The position numbers and the translations under genes are program-made. From assembly GCA_019429275.1 (NCBI GenBank), contig JAHYJC010000016.1, positions 18,034 to 82,033 on the forward strand: a DNA stretch of 64,000 bases. The letters run 5' to 3'. How positions within the stretch are numbered: the stretch's first letter is position 1; each line of letters begins with the position of its first letter. Below the pieces are notes generated by a model. It ran no database searches. It worked only from the letters and a program-made list of their open reading frames with translations, and was not told the DNA's origin. This document shows positions 28,727-39,642 of this stretch, one piece after another. The DNA is from Lentimicrobium sp. GTDB taxonomy: Bacteria; Bacteroidota; Bacteroidia; Bacteroidales; Lentimicrobiaceae.

Positions 28727-29566
28727 TCAGCCACCAAAAATAACTTTATGCATAAATAATTTTTCACCGTAAACAATCCGGATAAAATAAATCCCCGGGT
28801 TGATTCTTTTTCCACCATCAACATCGCCTTCCCAAATAAAATTATTAACACCCTGAGGAAGTTTTTCATTTACCAGTTCTGCAATACGTTTTCCGCTCAG
28901 ATCATAAACGCTTATATTGATAAAACTGCTGATTGGCAACTCAAAACAAACATGAAGTCTATCGTTGAAAGGATTAGGAAAAGTATTAAATTTTAATAAG
29001 GGCTTCAGATTTTCATCCACTCCGACGTTCAAAGGACTATAATTCAGGCTCATATTACTGAAATAGGCTTCATCCGGTGGATTGATAGAAACAACTTCGG
29101 TTCCCTTGGTGAATGTTACTTTCGTTGAGGGCCCGACGGCTCCTCCGCTGGCTGAGTTTCTCTCTGTAAACTCCACCCAAATCTCATAAAGCCCGTCGGA
29201 CATCAGATTCCCGACATCATTTCGACAGTCCCAACTTATATTGTGTAGCTGATGATTTGGCAAAGTAGCACCAGTAATTGCGGTTACACTATTATTATTT
29301 GAAGAGGCCACCCATTTTACCAGATGTTGCTTTCTTGATGCAGCCATAACTTTTCGTGAAACTACAAAATTACCCTGAGCATCTTTTACCCAAATGGCAA
29401 GAACATTCTTTGGAGAGTAAGTGGCATTATTGGTGATAGTTAAAACGGAAAATGTGAGTATGCCATCTGTGTTTAAAGCCTGGACTCCTGTCTGACCCAT
29501 TGAAGAAATTGAAATCAGGAACAGAAACAGGATTGGGCTAAATGTTTGTAAAAATGAAAATTTCAT
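28727..29566 (-). CDS. DUF2271-like secreted protein with T9SS sorting domain
   Basis: A 279-aa protein with a signal peptide (about 1-25, ending MGQT). A DUF2271-like domain (about 35-180) shows ILTFSVLTITNNATYSPKNV, WVKDAQGNFVVSRKV and ISWDCRNDVGNLMSDGLYEIWVE. The C-terminal 85 residues are a T9SS type A sorting domain (FPNPFNDRLHVCF, VYDLSGKRIAELV, INPGIYFIRI). The protein is exported to the surface. Its substrate is unknown. It lies downstream of eno but beyond eno's terminator, with its own -7 box. Confidence 0.82.
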   Translation of the reverse strand: MKFSFLQTFSPILFLFLISISSMGQTGVQALNTDGILTFSVLTITNNATYSPKNVLAIWVKDAQGNFVVSRKVMAASRKQHLVKWVASSNNNSVTAITGATLPNHQLHNISWDCRNDVGNLMSDGLYEIWVEFTERNSASGGAVGPSTKVTFTKGTEVVSINPPDEAYFSNMSLNYSPLNVGVDENLKPLLKFNTFPNPFNDRLHVCFELPISSFINISVYDLSGKRIAELVNEKLPQGVNNFIWEGDVDGGKRINPGIYFIRIVYGEKLFMHKVIFGG

Positions 29567-29597
29567 ATTTTTAAGTTTCTCCGTTTAAATGTACAAA

Positions 29598-29605
29598 CAA
29601 ATATA
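29598..29605 (-). promoter_or_regulatory. Probable -7 element of the DUF2271-like gene
   Basis: TATATTTG on the minus strand matches TAnnTTTG and lies 32 bp upstream of the start codon at 29566, just past the eno terminator. No clear -33 box is present because the terminator T-run occupies that spacing. Confidence 0.5.
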
Positions 29606-29613
29606 ATGTTCTG

Positions 29614-29652
29614 AAAAAAAAATCCCCGGAATCATATTGATCGGGGATTTTT
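29614..29652 (-). terminator. Intrinsic terminator of eno
   Basis: On the minus strand AAAAATCCCCG (29652-29642) pairs with CGGGGATTTTT (29628-29618) around a 13-nt loop and leads into a run of nine T residues. It is 17 bp after the eno stop codon. Confidence 0.9.
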
Positions 29653-29668
29653 AGAGAAACAGGAAAAT

Positions 29669-30979
<1,311 letters not shown>

Positions 30980-31035
30980 TTAGTTAATTGTTATTTTACA
31001 AACACTCCATTAGGAATCAGATATTTTCTATAACA

Positions 31036-31072
31036 AGAATGAGGACAAAGTGAACCACTTTACCCTCATTCT
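31036..31072 (-). terminator. Large hairpin between rplQ and eno
   Basis: On the minus strand AGAATGAGG (31072-31064) pairs with CCTCATTCT (31044-31036), and AAAGTG/CACTTT forms an inner stem around a 3-nt loop, with a small internal loop between. It begins 18 bp after the rplQ stop. The following sequence TGTTATAG is not a proper T-run, so it may be a Rho-related or processing structure rather than a simple terminator. Confidence 0.6.
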
Positions 31073-31089
31073 GAAAATTTAGATTTCAA

Positions 31090-31626
31090 CTATTCCTTTG
31101 TTTCAGCTGAATCTTCAGTAGTGGGTTCTTCGGTAACTTCATCTGTTGCTTTGGTTTCTACTTTAGCTTCGATAGGTTCTCCGGCTACTGCTCCGGTTTT
31201 AGTTTTTGAAGTTTTTCCTCTGCGGGTTGTTTTAACTTTCGGAGCTTCTTTTGCTGCCAGCATGTTCTCGTTGAAGTCCACCAATTCCACCATACACAAT
31301 TCAGCATTGTCGCCCAAACGATTTCCTGTTTTCAGAATTCGTGTATAACCTCCCGGGCGATTTGCAACTTTTACAGATACCTCGCGGAATAAAGCAATCA
31401 CAGCTTCTTTATTCTGCAGATAACTAAAAACCATGCGGCGCGAATGAGTTGTATCTTCTTTTGAACGGGTAATCAGAGGCTCAACATATACCCTAAGCGC
31501 TTTGGCTTTGGCCAGGGTAGTATTAATCCTTTTATGAAGGATAAGCGACGCAGCCATATTAGAAAGCATAGCTTTGCGATGGGCGCTTGTTCTTCCAAGG
31601 TGATTGACTTTCTTTCCGTGTCTCAT
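31090..31626 (-). CDS. rplQ: 50S ribosomal protein L17 with C-terminal extension
   Basis: The first 120 residues are a standard L17 ([40 protein letters not shown]). L17 lies near the peptide exit tunnel. The total of 178 aa exceeds the usual 115-130. The extra 55-60 residues are low complexity, first Lys/Thr-rich and then Glu/Thr-rich, and look disordered. It is the last gene of the alpha operon, 5 bp after rpoA. Confidence 0.97.
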   Translation of the reverse strand: MRHGKKVNHLGRTSAHRKAMLSNMAASLILHKRINTTLAKAKALRVYVEPLITRSKEDTTHSRRMVFSYLQNKEAVIALFREVSVKVANRPGGYTRILKTGNRLGDNAELCMVELVDFNENMLAAKEAPKVKTTRRGKTSKTKTGAVAGEPIEAKVETKATDEVTEEPTTEDSAETKE

Positions 31627-31631
31627 TTCAG

Positions 31632-32624
31632 TTAATCCTTATCAAGTTTATATTTTGTAATATTCATTCCGAATTCCAGATTCTTTGACTTTACAAGCTC
31701 TTCGAGCTCTGTAAGTGATTTTTTTCCAAAATTCCTGAATTTTAAGAGGTCGTTCTTGTTATAGGAAACAAGCTCTCCCAATGTTTCAACATCAGCAGCT
31801 TTCAAACAATTCAATGCACGAACCGAAAGATCCATATCAACAAGTTTTGTTTTTAACAACTGCCTGATATGCAATGATGTTTCATCAAATTCTTCAGCTA
31901 CTGCTTTCTCTTCAGTATCGATTGTAATCTTTTCGTCAGAGAATAACATGAAATGATGAATCAAAATCCTGGCCGATTCCTTAAGGGCATCCTTAGGATT
32001 GATTGATCCGTCAGTTACTATTTCAAGAATGAGTTTTTCGTAGTCGGTCTTTTGTTCAACGCGGAAATTCTCAATCGTGTACTTAACGTTTTTTATTGGA
32101 GTGTGAATAGAGTCAATGGCAATAGTACCAAGCGGAGCATTAGGCTGCTTATTTTCTTCTGCTGGTACATATCCACGTCCTTTATCAATAGTAAGCTCGA
32201 TGGTTAATTTAACCGAAGGCTCCATATGACAAATCTCAATTTCTGGATTCAAAACTTGAAACACAGAAAGATATTTGTTGAAATCGCCTGCAAGAAAAAC
32301 ATCCTGACCGGTAATAACCAGCCTTACCTTTTCACTGGTTTCGGTATCTAATAGCCTTTTAAACCTAACTCTTTTGAGATTAAGAACGATATCTGTAACA
32401 TCCTCAACAACACCTTTTATTGAAGAGAACTCCATGTCAACACCTTCAATCTTCACTGAAGTTACAGCAAAGCCTTCAAGAGAAGACAACAAAATTCTTC
32501 TGAGGGCGTTACCAATCGTAATACCGAATCCTGGTTCAAGAGGCCTGAATTCGAATGTGCCTTTTGAATCATCAGCTTCGATCATAATAACCTTTTCAGG
32601 TTTTTGAAATGCTAATATTGCCAT
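31632..32624 (-). CDS. rpoA: RNA polymerase alpha subunit
   Basis: A 330-aa subunit. The N-terminal domain (about 1-235) holds the dimerisation motif [21 protein letters not shown] linker leads to the C-terminal domain (about 255-320) with two helix-hairpin-helix-like elements, [20 protein letters not shown] and [15 protein letters not shown]. Alpha assembles beta and beta' and touches promoter UP elements and activators. It lies between rpsD and rplQ as in most bacteria. Confidence 0.99.
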   Translation of the reverse strand: MAILAFQKPEKVIMIEADDSKGTFEFRPLEPGFGITIGNALRRILLSSLEGFAVTSVKIEGVDMEFSSIKGVVEDVTDIVLNLKRVRFKRLLDTETSEKVRLVITGQDVFLAGDFNKYLSVFQVLNPEIEICHMEPSVKLTIELTIDKGRGYVPAEENKQPNAPLGTIAIDSIHTPIKNVKYTIENFRVEQKTDYEKLILEIVTDGSINPKDALKESARILIHHFMLFSDEKITIDTEEKAVAEEFDETSLHIRQLLKTKLVDMDLSVRALNCLKAADVETLGELVSYNKNDLLKFRNFGKKSLTELEELVKSKNLEFGMNITKYKLDKD

Positions 32625-32665
32625 ATATTCTTCCTCTTGTGTTATGAATAATAAATCTTTAAAAC

Positions 32666-33271
32666 TTATTTAGAGTACAACTCTACGATAAGCTGTTCTT
32701 TGATATTCTCGGGGATATCCTCACGCGAAGGCAGAGTAGTAAATTTTCCTGACATAAGTGTGCTGTCCCATTCAAGCCATGGATAGGTATTCCGTTTAGA
32801 GGCCAGAGCATCCTGAATAACTTCAAGAGACTTGGATTTTTCTCTGACAGAAATGGTGTCACCGATTTTTAACTCATAAGATGGCACATTGACTATTGAT
32901 CCGTTTACAAGAATATGACGATGAGAAACCAACTGACGTGCACCATTTCTTGAAGGTGCAATACCCAGACGATAAACAACATTGTCTAACCTTGACTCTA
33001 TCAACTGAAGAAGTACTTCACCCGTGATTCCTTTTTTACGGCTGGCTTTGTGAAAAACATTCTTAAACTGTTTCTCAAGAATACCGTATGTATATTTGGC
33101 TTTTTGCTTCTCCTGAAGCTGAATGCCGTATTCTGAAAGTTTTTTACGCCTCCTCGAGTTGCCGTGCATACCGGGAGCGTAGTTCTTTTTTTCGAAATAC
33201 TTATCCGGCCCGTAAATCGGATCTTTGAATTTGCGTGCAATTTTGGTTTTTGGACCTATGTACCTGGCCAT
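32666..33271 (-). CDS. rpsD: 30S ribosomal protein S4
   Basis: A 201-aa protein starting [20 protein letters not shown]. It has the S4 RNA-binding domain (about 95-160, with [30 protein letters not shown]). The N-terminal zinc ligands of some S4 proteins are absent. S4 nucleates 30S assembly and often represses its operon. It lies 41 bp upstream of rpoA. Confidence 0.98.
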   Translation of the reverse strand: MARYIGPKTKIARKFKDPIYGPDKYFEKKNYAPGMHGNSRRRKKLSEYGIQLQEKQKAKYTYGILEKQFKNVFHKASRKKGITGEVLLQLIESRLDNVVYRLGIAPSRNGARQLVSHRHILVNGSIVNVPSYELKIGDTISVREKSKSLEVIQDALASKRNTYPWLEWDSTLMSGKFTTLPSREDIPENIKEQLIVELYSK

Positions 33272-33350
33272 AATTACTTATTGTTTTATTTTCAATTAAT
33301 TTTCAGTTTTGTCTCAGAGATTTCATCATCATGTATTGAAACACCCGGGA

Positions 33351-33740
33351 TTATACCCTACGTCTTTTGGGAGGGCGGCAACCATTGTGCGGAAGAGGCG
33401 TAACATCCATAATTTCGGTCACTTCAATTCCTGATGCGTGAATGGTTCTGATTGCTGATTCTCTTCCTGAACCGGGGCCTTTAACAAACACTTTCACTTT
33501 GCGCAAACCCATATCAAAGGCAACTTTTGCGCATTCGGTTGCAGCCATCTGAGCAGCATAAGGAGTGTTCTTTTTTGAACCCCTGAAGCCCATCTTACCT
33601 GCAGAAGCCCAGCTTATTACCTGACCTGAGTTATTGGCAAGTGAAATGATAATATTGTTAAACGATGCGGTTACGTAAGCGCGTCCTATAGGATCAACTT
33701 TAACGACCTTTTTCTTTGATGTTTTAGCAGTTTTTGCCAT
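33351..33740 (-). CDS. rpsK: 30S ribosomal protein S11
   Basis: A 129-aa protein with the S11 core [16 protein letters not shown] and the strongly conserved C-terminus [21 protein letters not shown] [19 protein letters not shown]11 is part of the 30S platform and contacts 16S rRNA near the mRNA exit. It sits between rpsM and rpsD. Confidence 0.98.
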   Translation of the reverse strand: MAKTAKTSKKKVVKVDPIGRAYVTASFNNIIISLANNSGQVISWASAGKMGFRGSKKNTPYAAQMAATECAKVAFDMGLRKVKVFVKGPGSGRESAIRTIHASGIEVTEIMDVTPLPHNGCRPPKRRRV

Positions 33741-33801
33741 AACAATTTTTTTTCTACAAAATTCTTTAGTTATTTAAATAGCTATGCTGAAAGCTCAGCT
33801 T

Positions 33802-34182
33802 TTAGCCTTTAGTTGCTTTCTTTTTGTTGGCAACCGTTTTCTTCCTTCCCTTGCGGGTGCGGGCATTGTTTTTTGTACTCTGACCTCTTAAAGGCAAACC
33901 CAGGCGGTGTCTTACTCCGCGATAGCATCCAATGTCCATCAAACGTTTTATGTTTGTCTGAACTTCTGAACGCAAAGCTCCTTCAACCTTTATCTGGTCT
34001 CCAATAATCGTACGGATGGCATTTTGCTCATCATCGTCCCAATCCTGAACCTTCTTGTTAAGATCCACTCCGGCTGTTTGCAAAATTTTCTGGGCTGTAC
34101 TCCGCCCAATCCCGTAAATATAGGTTAACCCTATCTCACCTCTTTTGTTTTTAGGTATGTCAATACCAGCAATACGTGCCAT
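33802..34182 (-). CDS. rpsM: 30S ribosomal protein S13
   Basis: A 126-aa protein starting [20 protein letters not shown] with the S13 helix-turn-helix region [14 protein letters not shown] and a basic C-terminal tail ([19 protein letters not shown]) that reaches tRNA at the P site. It follows rpmJ by 28 bp. Confidence 0.98.
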   Translation of the reverse strand: MARIAGIDIPKNKRGEIGLTYIYGIGRSTAQKILQTAGVDLNKKVQDWDDDEQNAIRTIIGDQIKVEGALRSEVQTNIKRLMDIGCYRGVRHRLGLPLRGQSTKNNARTRKGRKKTVANKKKATKG

Positions 34183-34210
34183 ATATTGTTTTATTGTTTG
34201 TTAAAATCGG

Positions 34211-34327
34211 TTATCCTTGTCTTTGTTTGAACTTAGGGTTCTTTTTGTTGATAATGTACAACCTCCCTTTACGTCTGACGATCTTACAGTCAGGTGTCCG
34301 CTTCTTGACAGATGCTCTTACTTTCAT
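34211..34327 (-). CDS. rpmJ: 50S ribosomal protein L36, zinc-free form
   Basis: A short frame from the ATG at 34327 encodes 38 aa beginning [20 protein letters not shown] and ending in NPKFKQRQG. The length is exactly that of L36. Only one Cys (position 14) remains of the three Cys and one His that bind zinc in E. coli L36, so this is a C-minus paralogue. It lies between infA and rpsM, its standard place. Confidence 0.97.
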   Translation of the reverse strand: MKVRASVKKRTPDCKIVRRKGRLYIINKKNPKFKQRQG

Positions 34328-34343
34328 TTTACAAGATGGTTTT

Positions 34344-34562
34344 TTATTTGTATCTGAAAATTATTCTTCCTTTTGTCAGGTCATAAGGCGACATTTCGAG
34401 TTTCACCTTATCGCCTGGCAAAATTTTAATGTAATGCATTCTCATTTTACCCGAAATGTGGGCAGTGATGACATGTCCATTCTCCAGTTCAACACGAAAC
34501 ATTGCATTTCCGAGTGATTCGGTAACTGTCCCGTCCTGTTCTATCGAAATTTGTTTTGACAT
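34344..34562 (-). CDS. infA: Translation initiation factor IF-1
   Basis: A 72-aa S1-like OB-fold protein starting [20 protein letters not shown] and containing [20 protein letters not shown] and the terminal [15 protein letters not shown], all diagnostic for IF-1. IF-1 blocks the A site during initiation. It starts 10 bp after map. Confidence 0.98.
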   Translation of the reverse strand: MSKQISIEQDGTVTESLGNAMFRVELENGHVITAHISGKMRMHYIKILPGDKVKLEMSPYDLTKGRIIFRYK

Positions 34563-34572
34563 TTATTTAAAT

Positions 34573-35352
34573 TTATTTAATTGATTCAAGTACTTTTTCA
34601 ATCTCTTCAAAAGAAGAAAGAATGTCTGTTTTTCCCTCATTTATTGCAATTGCATGCTCAAAATGTGCTGATGGCATTCCATCAGAAGTTCTGATTGTCC
34701 AACCGTCTTTATCCTGTTTAATCTGTTTTCTGCCCAGATTAATCATTGGCTCTATACATATAACCAATCCAGGTTGCAGCATTGTGCCTACACCTCGTTT
34801 TCCATAGTTAGGAACCTCAGGTTTTTCATGCAAATTACGTCCCAGACCATGTCCGACCAAATCACGAACCACAGAATAACCAAAACTCTCAACATAGGTT
34901 TGTATTCCGAACCCAATATCTCCTATCCTTTTTCCAGCTTTCGCAGAATCAATTCCGAGATATAAAGATTGTTTTGTACGTTCCATCAATAATTTTACTT
35001 CTTCGTTTACTTGGCCAACTGCAAACGAGTAAGCCGAATCTCCGTAAAATCCGTTCAGGATAGCACCGCAGTCTACAGATACAAGATCACCATCTTTTAA
35101 CACCTGTTTACCTGGTATGCCATGCACAACCACATCATTTACCGATACACAAAGTGTTCCGGGAAAACCACCGTATCCTTTGAAACCAGGAACTGCTTTG
35201 TGATCTCTGATAAAGGTCTCAGCAATCTTATCCAATTCAAGTGTTGTAACACCAGGTTTGATATGTCTTGCAACTTCAGCAAGAGTTTTGCCAACAAGCA
35301 AAGAACTTTTTCTTATTAATTCAATTTCTTCGTCAGTCTTATAATAGATCAT
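34573..35352 (-). CDS. map: Type I methionine aminopeptidase
   Basis: A 259-aa cytosolic metalloprotease that removes initiator Met from new proteins. The five metal ligands can be seen: Asp in VSVDCGAI, Asp in YGDSAYSF, His in GHGLGRNLHEKP, Glu in CIEPMI and Glu in HFEHAIAI. There is no N-terminal zinc-finger extension, which makes it type Ia. It lies between secY and infA in the spc operon. Confidence 0.98.
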   Translation of the reverse strand: MIYYKTDEEIELIRKSSLLVGKTLAEVARHIKPGVTTLELDKIAETFIRDHKAVPGFKGYGGFPGTLCVSVNDVVVHGIPGKQVLKDGDLVSVDCGAILNGFYGDSAYSFAVGQVNEEVKLLMERTKQSLYLGIDSAKAGKRIGDIGFGIQTYVESFGYSVVRDLVGHGLGRNLHEKPEVPNYGKRGVGTMLQPGLVICIEPMINLGRKQIKQDKDGWTIRTSDGMPSAHFEHAIAINEGKTDILSSFEEIEKVLESIK

Positions 35353-35380
35353 TATTCAAAAATCTATCATTTAAATAAAA

Positions 35381-36739
35381 TTATCCCATATTTATTGATG
35401 AACGACCTTTGATGCGACCCGATTTGGTCAAACCATCATAGTGTCTCATCAACAAATGGCTTTCAATCTGCTGAAGCGTATCAAGCACTACTCCAACCAG
35501 GATGAGCAGAGATGTACCACCAAAAAACTGGGCAAACTGACCTGTTACACCCATTAACGCTACAAGAGCCGGCATAATGGCCACAAAAGCCAGAAATATT
35601 GAACCAGGTAACGTAATACGCGACATAATCTGGTCGATAAACTCAGCAGTTTTTTTACCAGGTTTAACCCCTGGAATAAATCCATTATTTTTCTTCATAT
35701 CCTCTGCCATTTGATTAGGGTTAATCGTAATAGCAGTATAGAAATATGTGAATAAAATGATCATCAAAGCAAAAACAAAATTATACCAAAAGCCATTTAC
35801 ATTGGTAAAAGCTGCAGCAAATCCGGTTAAGGTTTCTGATTCAGCAAATCCAGCAAGAGTAAGAGGTAAAAACATAATTGCCTGGGCAAAAATGATAGGC
35901 ATTACCCCTGCTGCATTGACTTTAAGAGGAATGTATTGTCTTACTCCACCATACTGTTTATTACCAACAATTCGTTTGGCGTATTGAACAGGTATTCTTC
36001 GTGTCCCCTGCACCAGCAGGATGCTGATAAGAATAACAGCTATTAAAACAACCAATTCCACAATAAAGATTACTAATCCGCCTCCTTTCTGTTCCATACG
36101 TGAAACGAGTTCGCCAAAGAGCGCAAAAGGAAGCCTGGCAATAATACCAATCATAATGATCAGCGAAATACCATTACCAATACCTTTATCTGTAATTCTT
36201 TCGCCAAGCCACATAACGAATAATGTTCCGGAAACCAGAATAATTACAGAAGAAACCCAGAAAAAAGTAGTTGGTGAAGTAATAGAGGGATCGAAAGGTG
36301 AGATGGCCTCGGCCGGAAGTTGAGTGATAAGGTTGGCAATATACGCCGGAGCTTGAAAGCCTGTAATCAAAACCGTCAGATATCGTGTAATCTGATTGAT
36401 TTTTTTCCTTCCACTTTCACCTTCCTTTTGTAACTTCTGGAAATAGGGAATTGCCATTCCTAAAAGCTGAACAACAATGGATGCCGAAATATAGGGCATA
36501 ATTCCCAGAGCAAAAATTGAAGCATTTGAAAATGCTCCACCTGAGAACATGTTAAGCAGGCCAAGCAAACCGCTGCTGGTTTGATTCTGTAAACTGGCAA
36601 GCTGATTGGGATCAACTCCGGGCAGAACAACATAAGAACCTAACCTGTAAAGTAATATGATACCGATTGTGTATCCTATACGCTTACGAAGATCCTCGAT
36701 CTTATATATGTTCCTAATTGTTTGTATGAAACGTTTCAT
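35381..36739 (-). CDS. secY: Preprotein translocase subunit SecY
   Basis: A 452-aa protein with ten membrane helices. The N-terminus has RKRIGYTIGIILLYRLGSYVVLPGVD, and FNMFSGGAF-like LNMFSGGAFSNASIFALGIMPYISASI marks the plug and first pore helices. The C-terminal half has FFYTAITINPNQMAEDMKK-like and PGKKTAEFIDQIMSRITLPG. SecY forms the Sec channel with SecE (1482-1679). It follows rplO by 7 bp, as in the spc operon. Confidence 0.98.
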   Translation of the reverse strand: MKRFIQTIRNIYKIEDLRKRIGYTIGIILLYRLGSYVVLPGVDPNQLASLQNQTSSGLLGLLNMFSGGAFSNASIFALGIMPYISASIVVQLLGMAIPYFQKLQKEGESGRKKINQITRYLTVLITGFQAPAYIANLITQLPAEAISPFDPSITSPTTFFWVSSVIILVSGTLFVMWLGERITDKGIGNGISLIIMIGIIARLPFALFGELVSRMEQKGGGLVIFIVELVVLIAVILISILLVQGTRRIPVQYAKRIVGNKQYGGVRQYIPLKVNAAGVMPIIFAQAIMFLPLTLAGFAESETLTGFAAAFTNVNGFWYNFVFALMIILFTYFYTAITINPNQMAEDMKKNNGFIPGVKPGKKTAEFIDQIMSRITLPGSIFLAFVAIMPALVALMGVTGQFAQFFGGTSLLILVGVVLDTLQQIESHLLMRHYDGLTKSGRIKGRSSINMG

Positions 36740-36746
36740 CTATTAT

Positions 36747-37193
36747 TTAGAGTTTAATAGCCTGACCACCATTTGATTCAATAGCCTTAGCAGCAGAAGC
36801 AGAGAAAGCATGCGCCTTTACATCAACTTTAGCCTTCAATTCGCCGCGCCCCAGAATTTTAACTTTATCATTTTTTGATATGTAACCACTTGCAATCAGC
36901 AGTTCAACATCAATGACCTCTAAATTCTGACTTGCAGCAAGTTGCTGAATAATATCAATATTGATACTTCGGTATTCAACACGGTTAATGTTGCGGAAAC
37001 CATATTTTGGCACCCTTCTGTACAATGGCATCTGGCCGCCTTCAAAACCAATCTTCTGACTATATCCTGAACGCGACTTTGCTCCTTTATGACCACGGGT
37101 AGAAGTTCCACCCCGGCCAGAACCCTGTCCGCGACCAATTCTCTTGTTGTTCTTAACAGAACCCTCTGCAGGCTTAAGATTGCTTAAATCCAT
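36747..37193 (-). CDS. rplO: 50S ribosomal protein L15
   Basis: A 148-aa protein starting MDLSNLKPAEGSVKNNKRIG and showing the Gly/Arg-rich N-terminal loop RGQGSGRGGTSTRGHKGAKS that runs into 23S rRNA. L15 is a late assembly protein. It lies between rpmD and secY. Confidence 0.98.
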   Translation of the reverse strand: MDLSNLKPAEGSVKNNKRIGRGQGSGRGGTSTRGHKGAKSRSGYSQKIGFEGGQMPLYRRVPKYGFRNINRVEYRSINIDIIQQLAASQNLEVIDVELLIASGYISKNDKVKILGRGELKAKVDVKAHAFSASAAKAIESNGGQAIKL

Positions 37194-37222
37194 AATATCT
37201 TTACAATTAAGGTTGTGTACGT

Positions 37223-37402
37223 TTAGATTTCTTCAACTTTCAAAAGATGATTCAGCTTAGCGATCATTCCCTGAATCTGAGGGGTCGCAACCACTTCAAT
37301 AGGCCTGTTCATCCCTTTGATGCCAAGCGCTTTTAGTGTACGCTTCTGACGTTCTGGCTGTTTGATGCCACTTTTTATCTGGGTAACTTTTAACTTTTTC
37401 AT
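37223..37402 (-). CDS. rpmD: 50S ribosomal protein L30
   Basis: A short frame from the ATG at 37402 encodes 59 aa starting MKKLKVTQIKSGIKQPERQK and continuing RTLKALGIKGMNRPIEVVAT, the L30 signature. The length matches bacterial L30 and it lies 14 bp after rpsE, before rplO. Confidence 0.97.
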   Translation of the reverse strand: MKKLKVTQIKSGIKQPERQKRTLKALGIKGMNRPIEVVATPQIQGMIAKLNHLLKVEEI

Positions 37403-37416
37403 TTTTGTCAGTTGAA

Positions 37417-37935
37417 TTAACCATTAAAAACTTTATTCAGGTCAATTCCACGCAGTTGAGCTATGGTGTATGCATCACGCATATGAACCAGCGCATCAAT
37501 TGTTGCTTTAACAACACTATGTGGATTTGAAGATCCCTTTGACTTGGCAAGCACATCCTTTACGCCAACGCTTTCAAGAACTGCACGCATAGCACCACCT
37601 GCAATTACGCCGGTACCTTCTGTTGCTGGCTTCAGAAACACAAGGGCTCCCCCGTATTTACCCAACTGCTCATGAGGAATTGTGCCTTTTAAAACAGGAA
37701 CTTTAACCAGATTCTTTTTTGCATCGTCAACACCCTTGGCAATTGCAGCAGTAACTTCTTTAGCTTTTCCCAAGCCATAGCCCACTACACCATTTTCGTT
37801 TCCAACCACAACAATGGCAGAAAAACTAAAGGTTCGACCTCCCTTGGTTACTTTTGTAACCCTTTGAATGCTGACCAGCCTGTCTTTAAATTCAATTTCG
37901 CTGGATTTAACTCTTTTTATATTTGCGTTTGCCAT
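37417..37935 (-). CDS. rpsE: 30S ribosomal protein S5
   Basis: A 172-aa protein with the double-stranded-RNA-binding-like N-terminal domain ([20 protein letters not shown]) and the C-terminal domain with [23 protein letters not shown] and [21 protein letters not shown]5 affects decoding accuracy. It lies 5 bp after rplR. Confidence 0.98.
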   Translation of the reverse strand: MANANIKRVKSSEIEFKDRLVSIQRVTKVTKGGRTFSFSAIVVVGNENGVVGYGLGKAKEVTAAIAKGVDDAKKNLVKVPVLKGTIPHEQLGKYGGALVFLKPATEGTGVIAGGAMRAVLESVGVKDVLAKSKGSSNPHSVVKATIDALVHMRDAYTIAQLRGIDLNKVFNG

Positions 37936-37940
37936 ATTCG

Positions 37941-38303
37941 TTAAAATTTAAGGCCCCCTTCTCTTGCTGCTTCGGCCAGGGATTTGATTCTACCATGATA
38001 GAGGTAACCATTGCGATCGAAAACTACATTCTCGATTCCGGCTTCCAGGGCGCGCTGGGCAATTAATTTACCAACTTCTTTTGCCTGCTCAATTTTGGCC
38101 ATTGGAGTTCCCGAAAATTCAGGAACACGTGATGACGCAGATACAAGAGTTTTACCCTCCAGATCATTGATGATCTGTGCATATATCTGTTTGTTGCTTC
38201 TGAATACAGTCAACCTTGGCTGCTCTGCAGTGCCGGAAATCAATTTTCTGACTCTGAGTTTAATCCTGTTTCTTCTGTACTCTTTTCTGTTTTTGATAGC
38301 CAT
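37941..38303 (-). CDS. rplR: 50S ribosomal protein L18
   Basis: A 120-aa protein with [39 protein letters not shown] and the C-terminal [20 protein letters not shown], the usual L18 pattern. L18 carries 5S rRNA into the large subunit. It lies between rplF and rpsE. Confidence 0.98.
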   Translation of the reverse strand: MAIKNRKEYRRNRIKLRVRKLISGTAEQPRLTVFRSNKQIYAQIINDLEGKTLVSASSRVPEFSGTPMAKIEQAKEVGKLIAQRALEAGIENVVFDRNGYLYHGRIKSLAEAAREGGLKF

Positions 38304-38356
38304 TCTTATCTTAAGAATTTTTTTCGGTTCTCCGAAAAGGTTTTTATTACTGTTTT

Positions 38357-38914
38357 TTATTTATCAGATGCAGATTTCCCTGCTTTTTTCTTCACAACTT
38401 CGCCCATAAACCTGATTCCTTTGCCTTTATATGGCTCAGGTTTGCGCAAAGAACGAATTTTGGCAGCCACTTGTCCAAGCAATTGACGATCATGAGACTT
38501 CAGTGTAATGGTCGGATTCTTTCCTCTTTCAGTAACTGTGACCACACTCACTTCGGAAGGTATTTCAAACAAAATACTGTGAGAGTATCCTAAAGCGAGT
38601 TCAAGCAAATTATCAGTTGCTGAAGCTTTGTAACCCACACCAACCAATTCCTGAACAACTGTAAAGCCTTCTGAAACACCTTTAACCATATTGGCAATCA
38701 ATGATCTGTATAGACCATGTTTTGACCTGGCTTCCTGAGTTTCATCAACCCGTCCTACCAACAAATGATTTCCTTCAACTTTCATTGTAATTAAAGGAGA
38801 TACCTGTTGGGTCAATTTTCCTAATTTACCCTCTACAGTAACTATATTGTCATCCGACACAGCGATTTTTACGTTGGCAGGAACTTCTATAGGCAATTTT
38901 CCAATTCTTGACAT
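38357..38914 (-). CDS. rplF: 50S ribosomal protein L6
   Basis: A 185-aa protein starting [20 protein letters not shown]. It has two repeated L6 domains, the second with the signature [23 protein letters not shown]6 lies near the sarcin-ricin loop. It follows rpsH by 17 bp. Confidence 0.98.
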   Translation of the reverse strand: MSRIGKLPIEVPANVKIAVSDDNIVTVEGKLGKLTQQVSPLITMKVEGNHLLVGRVDETQEARSKHGLYRSLIANMVKGVSEGFTVVQELVGVGYKASATDNLLELALGYSHSILFEIPSEVSVVTVTERGKNPTITLKSHDRQLLGQVAAKIRSLRKPEPYKGKGIRFMGEVVKKKAGKSASDK

Positions 38915-38931
38915 AATAAATCTCCTCTCAA

Positions 38932-39330
38932 TTAGCTAATGTAACACAAGACTTCACCACCAATTTTAAGGGTTCTGGCTTCCTTATCAGTCATAAGTCC
39001 CCTGTTGGTCGACAGTATAGCAATACCAAGGCCATTTAAAACCCTTGGAAGCTCATCGGCGCCGACATAACGACGGAGTCCGGGCTTGCTGATTCTATCG
39101 AGTTTTGAAATAGCCGGTACCTTAGAAACCGGGTGATATTTCAACGCGATTTTTATTATTCCAGGAATGCTTTCGTCCTCGAATTTATAATTCAATATGT
39201 AACCCTTTTCAAATAAGATCTTAGTAATCTCTTTCTTCATATTCGAAGTAGGAATCTCCACGATCCTGTGGTTGGCCATCACGGCATTTCTCACACGGGT
39301 CAGATAATCTGCAATAGGATCTGTTACCAT
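38932..39330 (-). CDS. rpsH: 30S ribosomal protein S8
   Basis: A 132-aa protein starting [20 protein letters not shown], with the C-terminal [20 protein letters not shown] that binds the central domain of 16S rRNA. S8 often represses the spc operon by binding its mRNA. It lies between rpsN and rplF. Confidence 0.98.
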   Translation of the reverse strand: MVTDPIADYLTRVRNAVMANHRIVEIPTSNMKKEITKILFEKGYILNYKFEDESIPGIIKIALKYHPVSKVPAISKLDRISKPGLRRYVGADELPRVLNGLGIAILSTNRGLMTDKEARTLKIGGEVLCYIS

Positions 39331-39368
39331 TTTATCCTTAAGTATTTCGTTTTGTTCAATTAATTTTA

Positions 39369-39638
39369 TTACCAGCTTGCTTTCTTAATTCCCGGAATCA
39401 GACCATTGAGTGCCATGAAACGGAAATTGATACGCGAAATTCCAAACTGACGCATGTAGCCTTTGGGACGTCCTGTTAATTTGCAACGATTGTGCAGTCT
39501 CACCGGTGAAGCGTTCTTTGGCAGTTTTTGCAGTCCAACATAATCTCCGGCTTCTTTTAGCTCAGCGCGTTTGGCTGCGTATTTTTCAACAAGGCGTTCT
39601 CTTTTGCGTTCCCTTGCTTTCATTGATTCTTTTGCCAT
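39369..39638 (-). CDS. rpsN: 30S ribosomal protein S14, zinc-free form
   Basis: I chose the ATG at 39638, giving 89 aa starting [20 protein letters not shown]; the frame stays open 11 codons upstream, but those overlap the rplE end. The length of 89 aa and the absence of CxxC pairs mark the long, zinc-free form. The conserved C-terminal [20 protein letters not shown] is present. S14 lies in the 30S head. Confidence 0.97.
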   Translation of the reverse strand: MAKESMKARERKRERLVEKYAAKRAELKEAGDYVGLQKLPKNASPVRLHNRCKLTGRPKGYMRQFGISRINFRFMALNGLIPGIKKASW

Positions 39639-39642
39639 ATCG

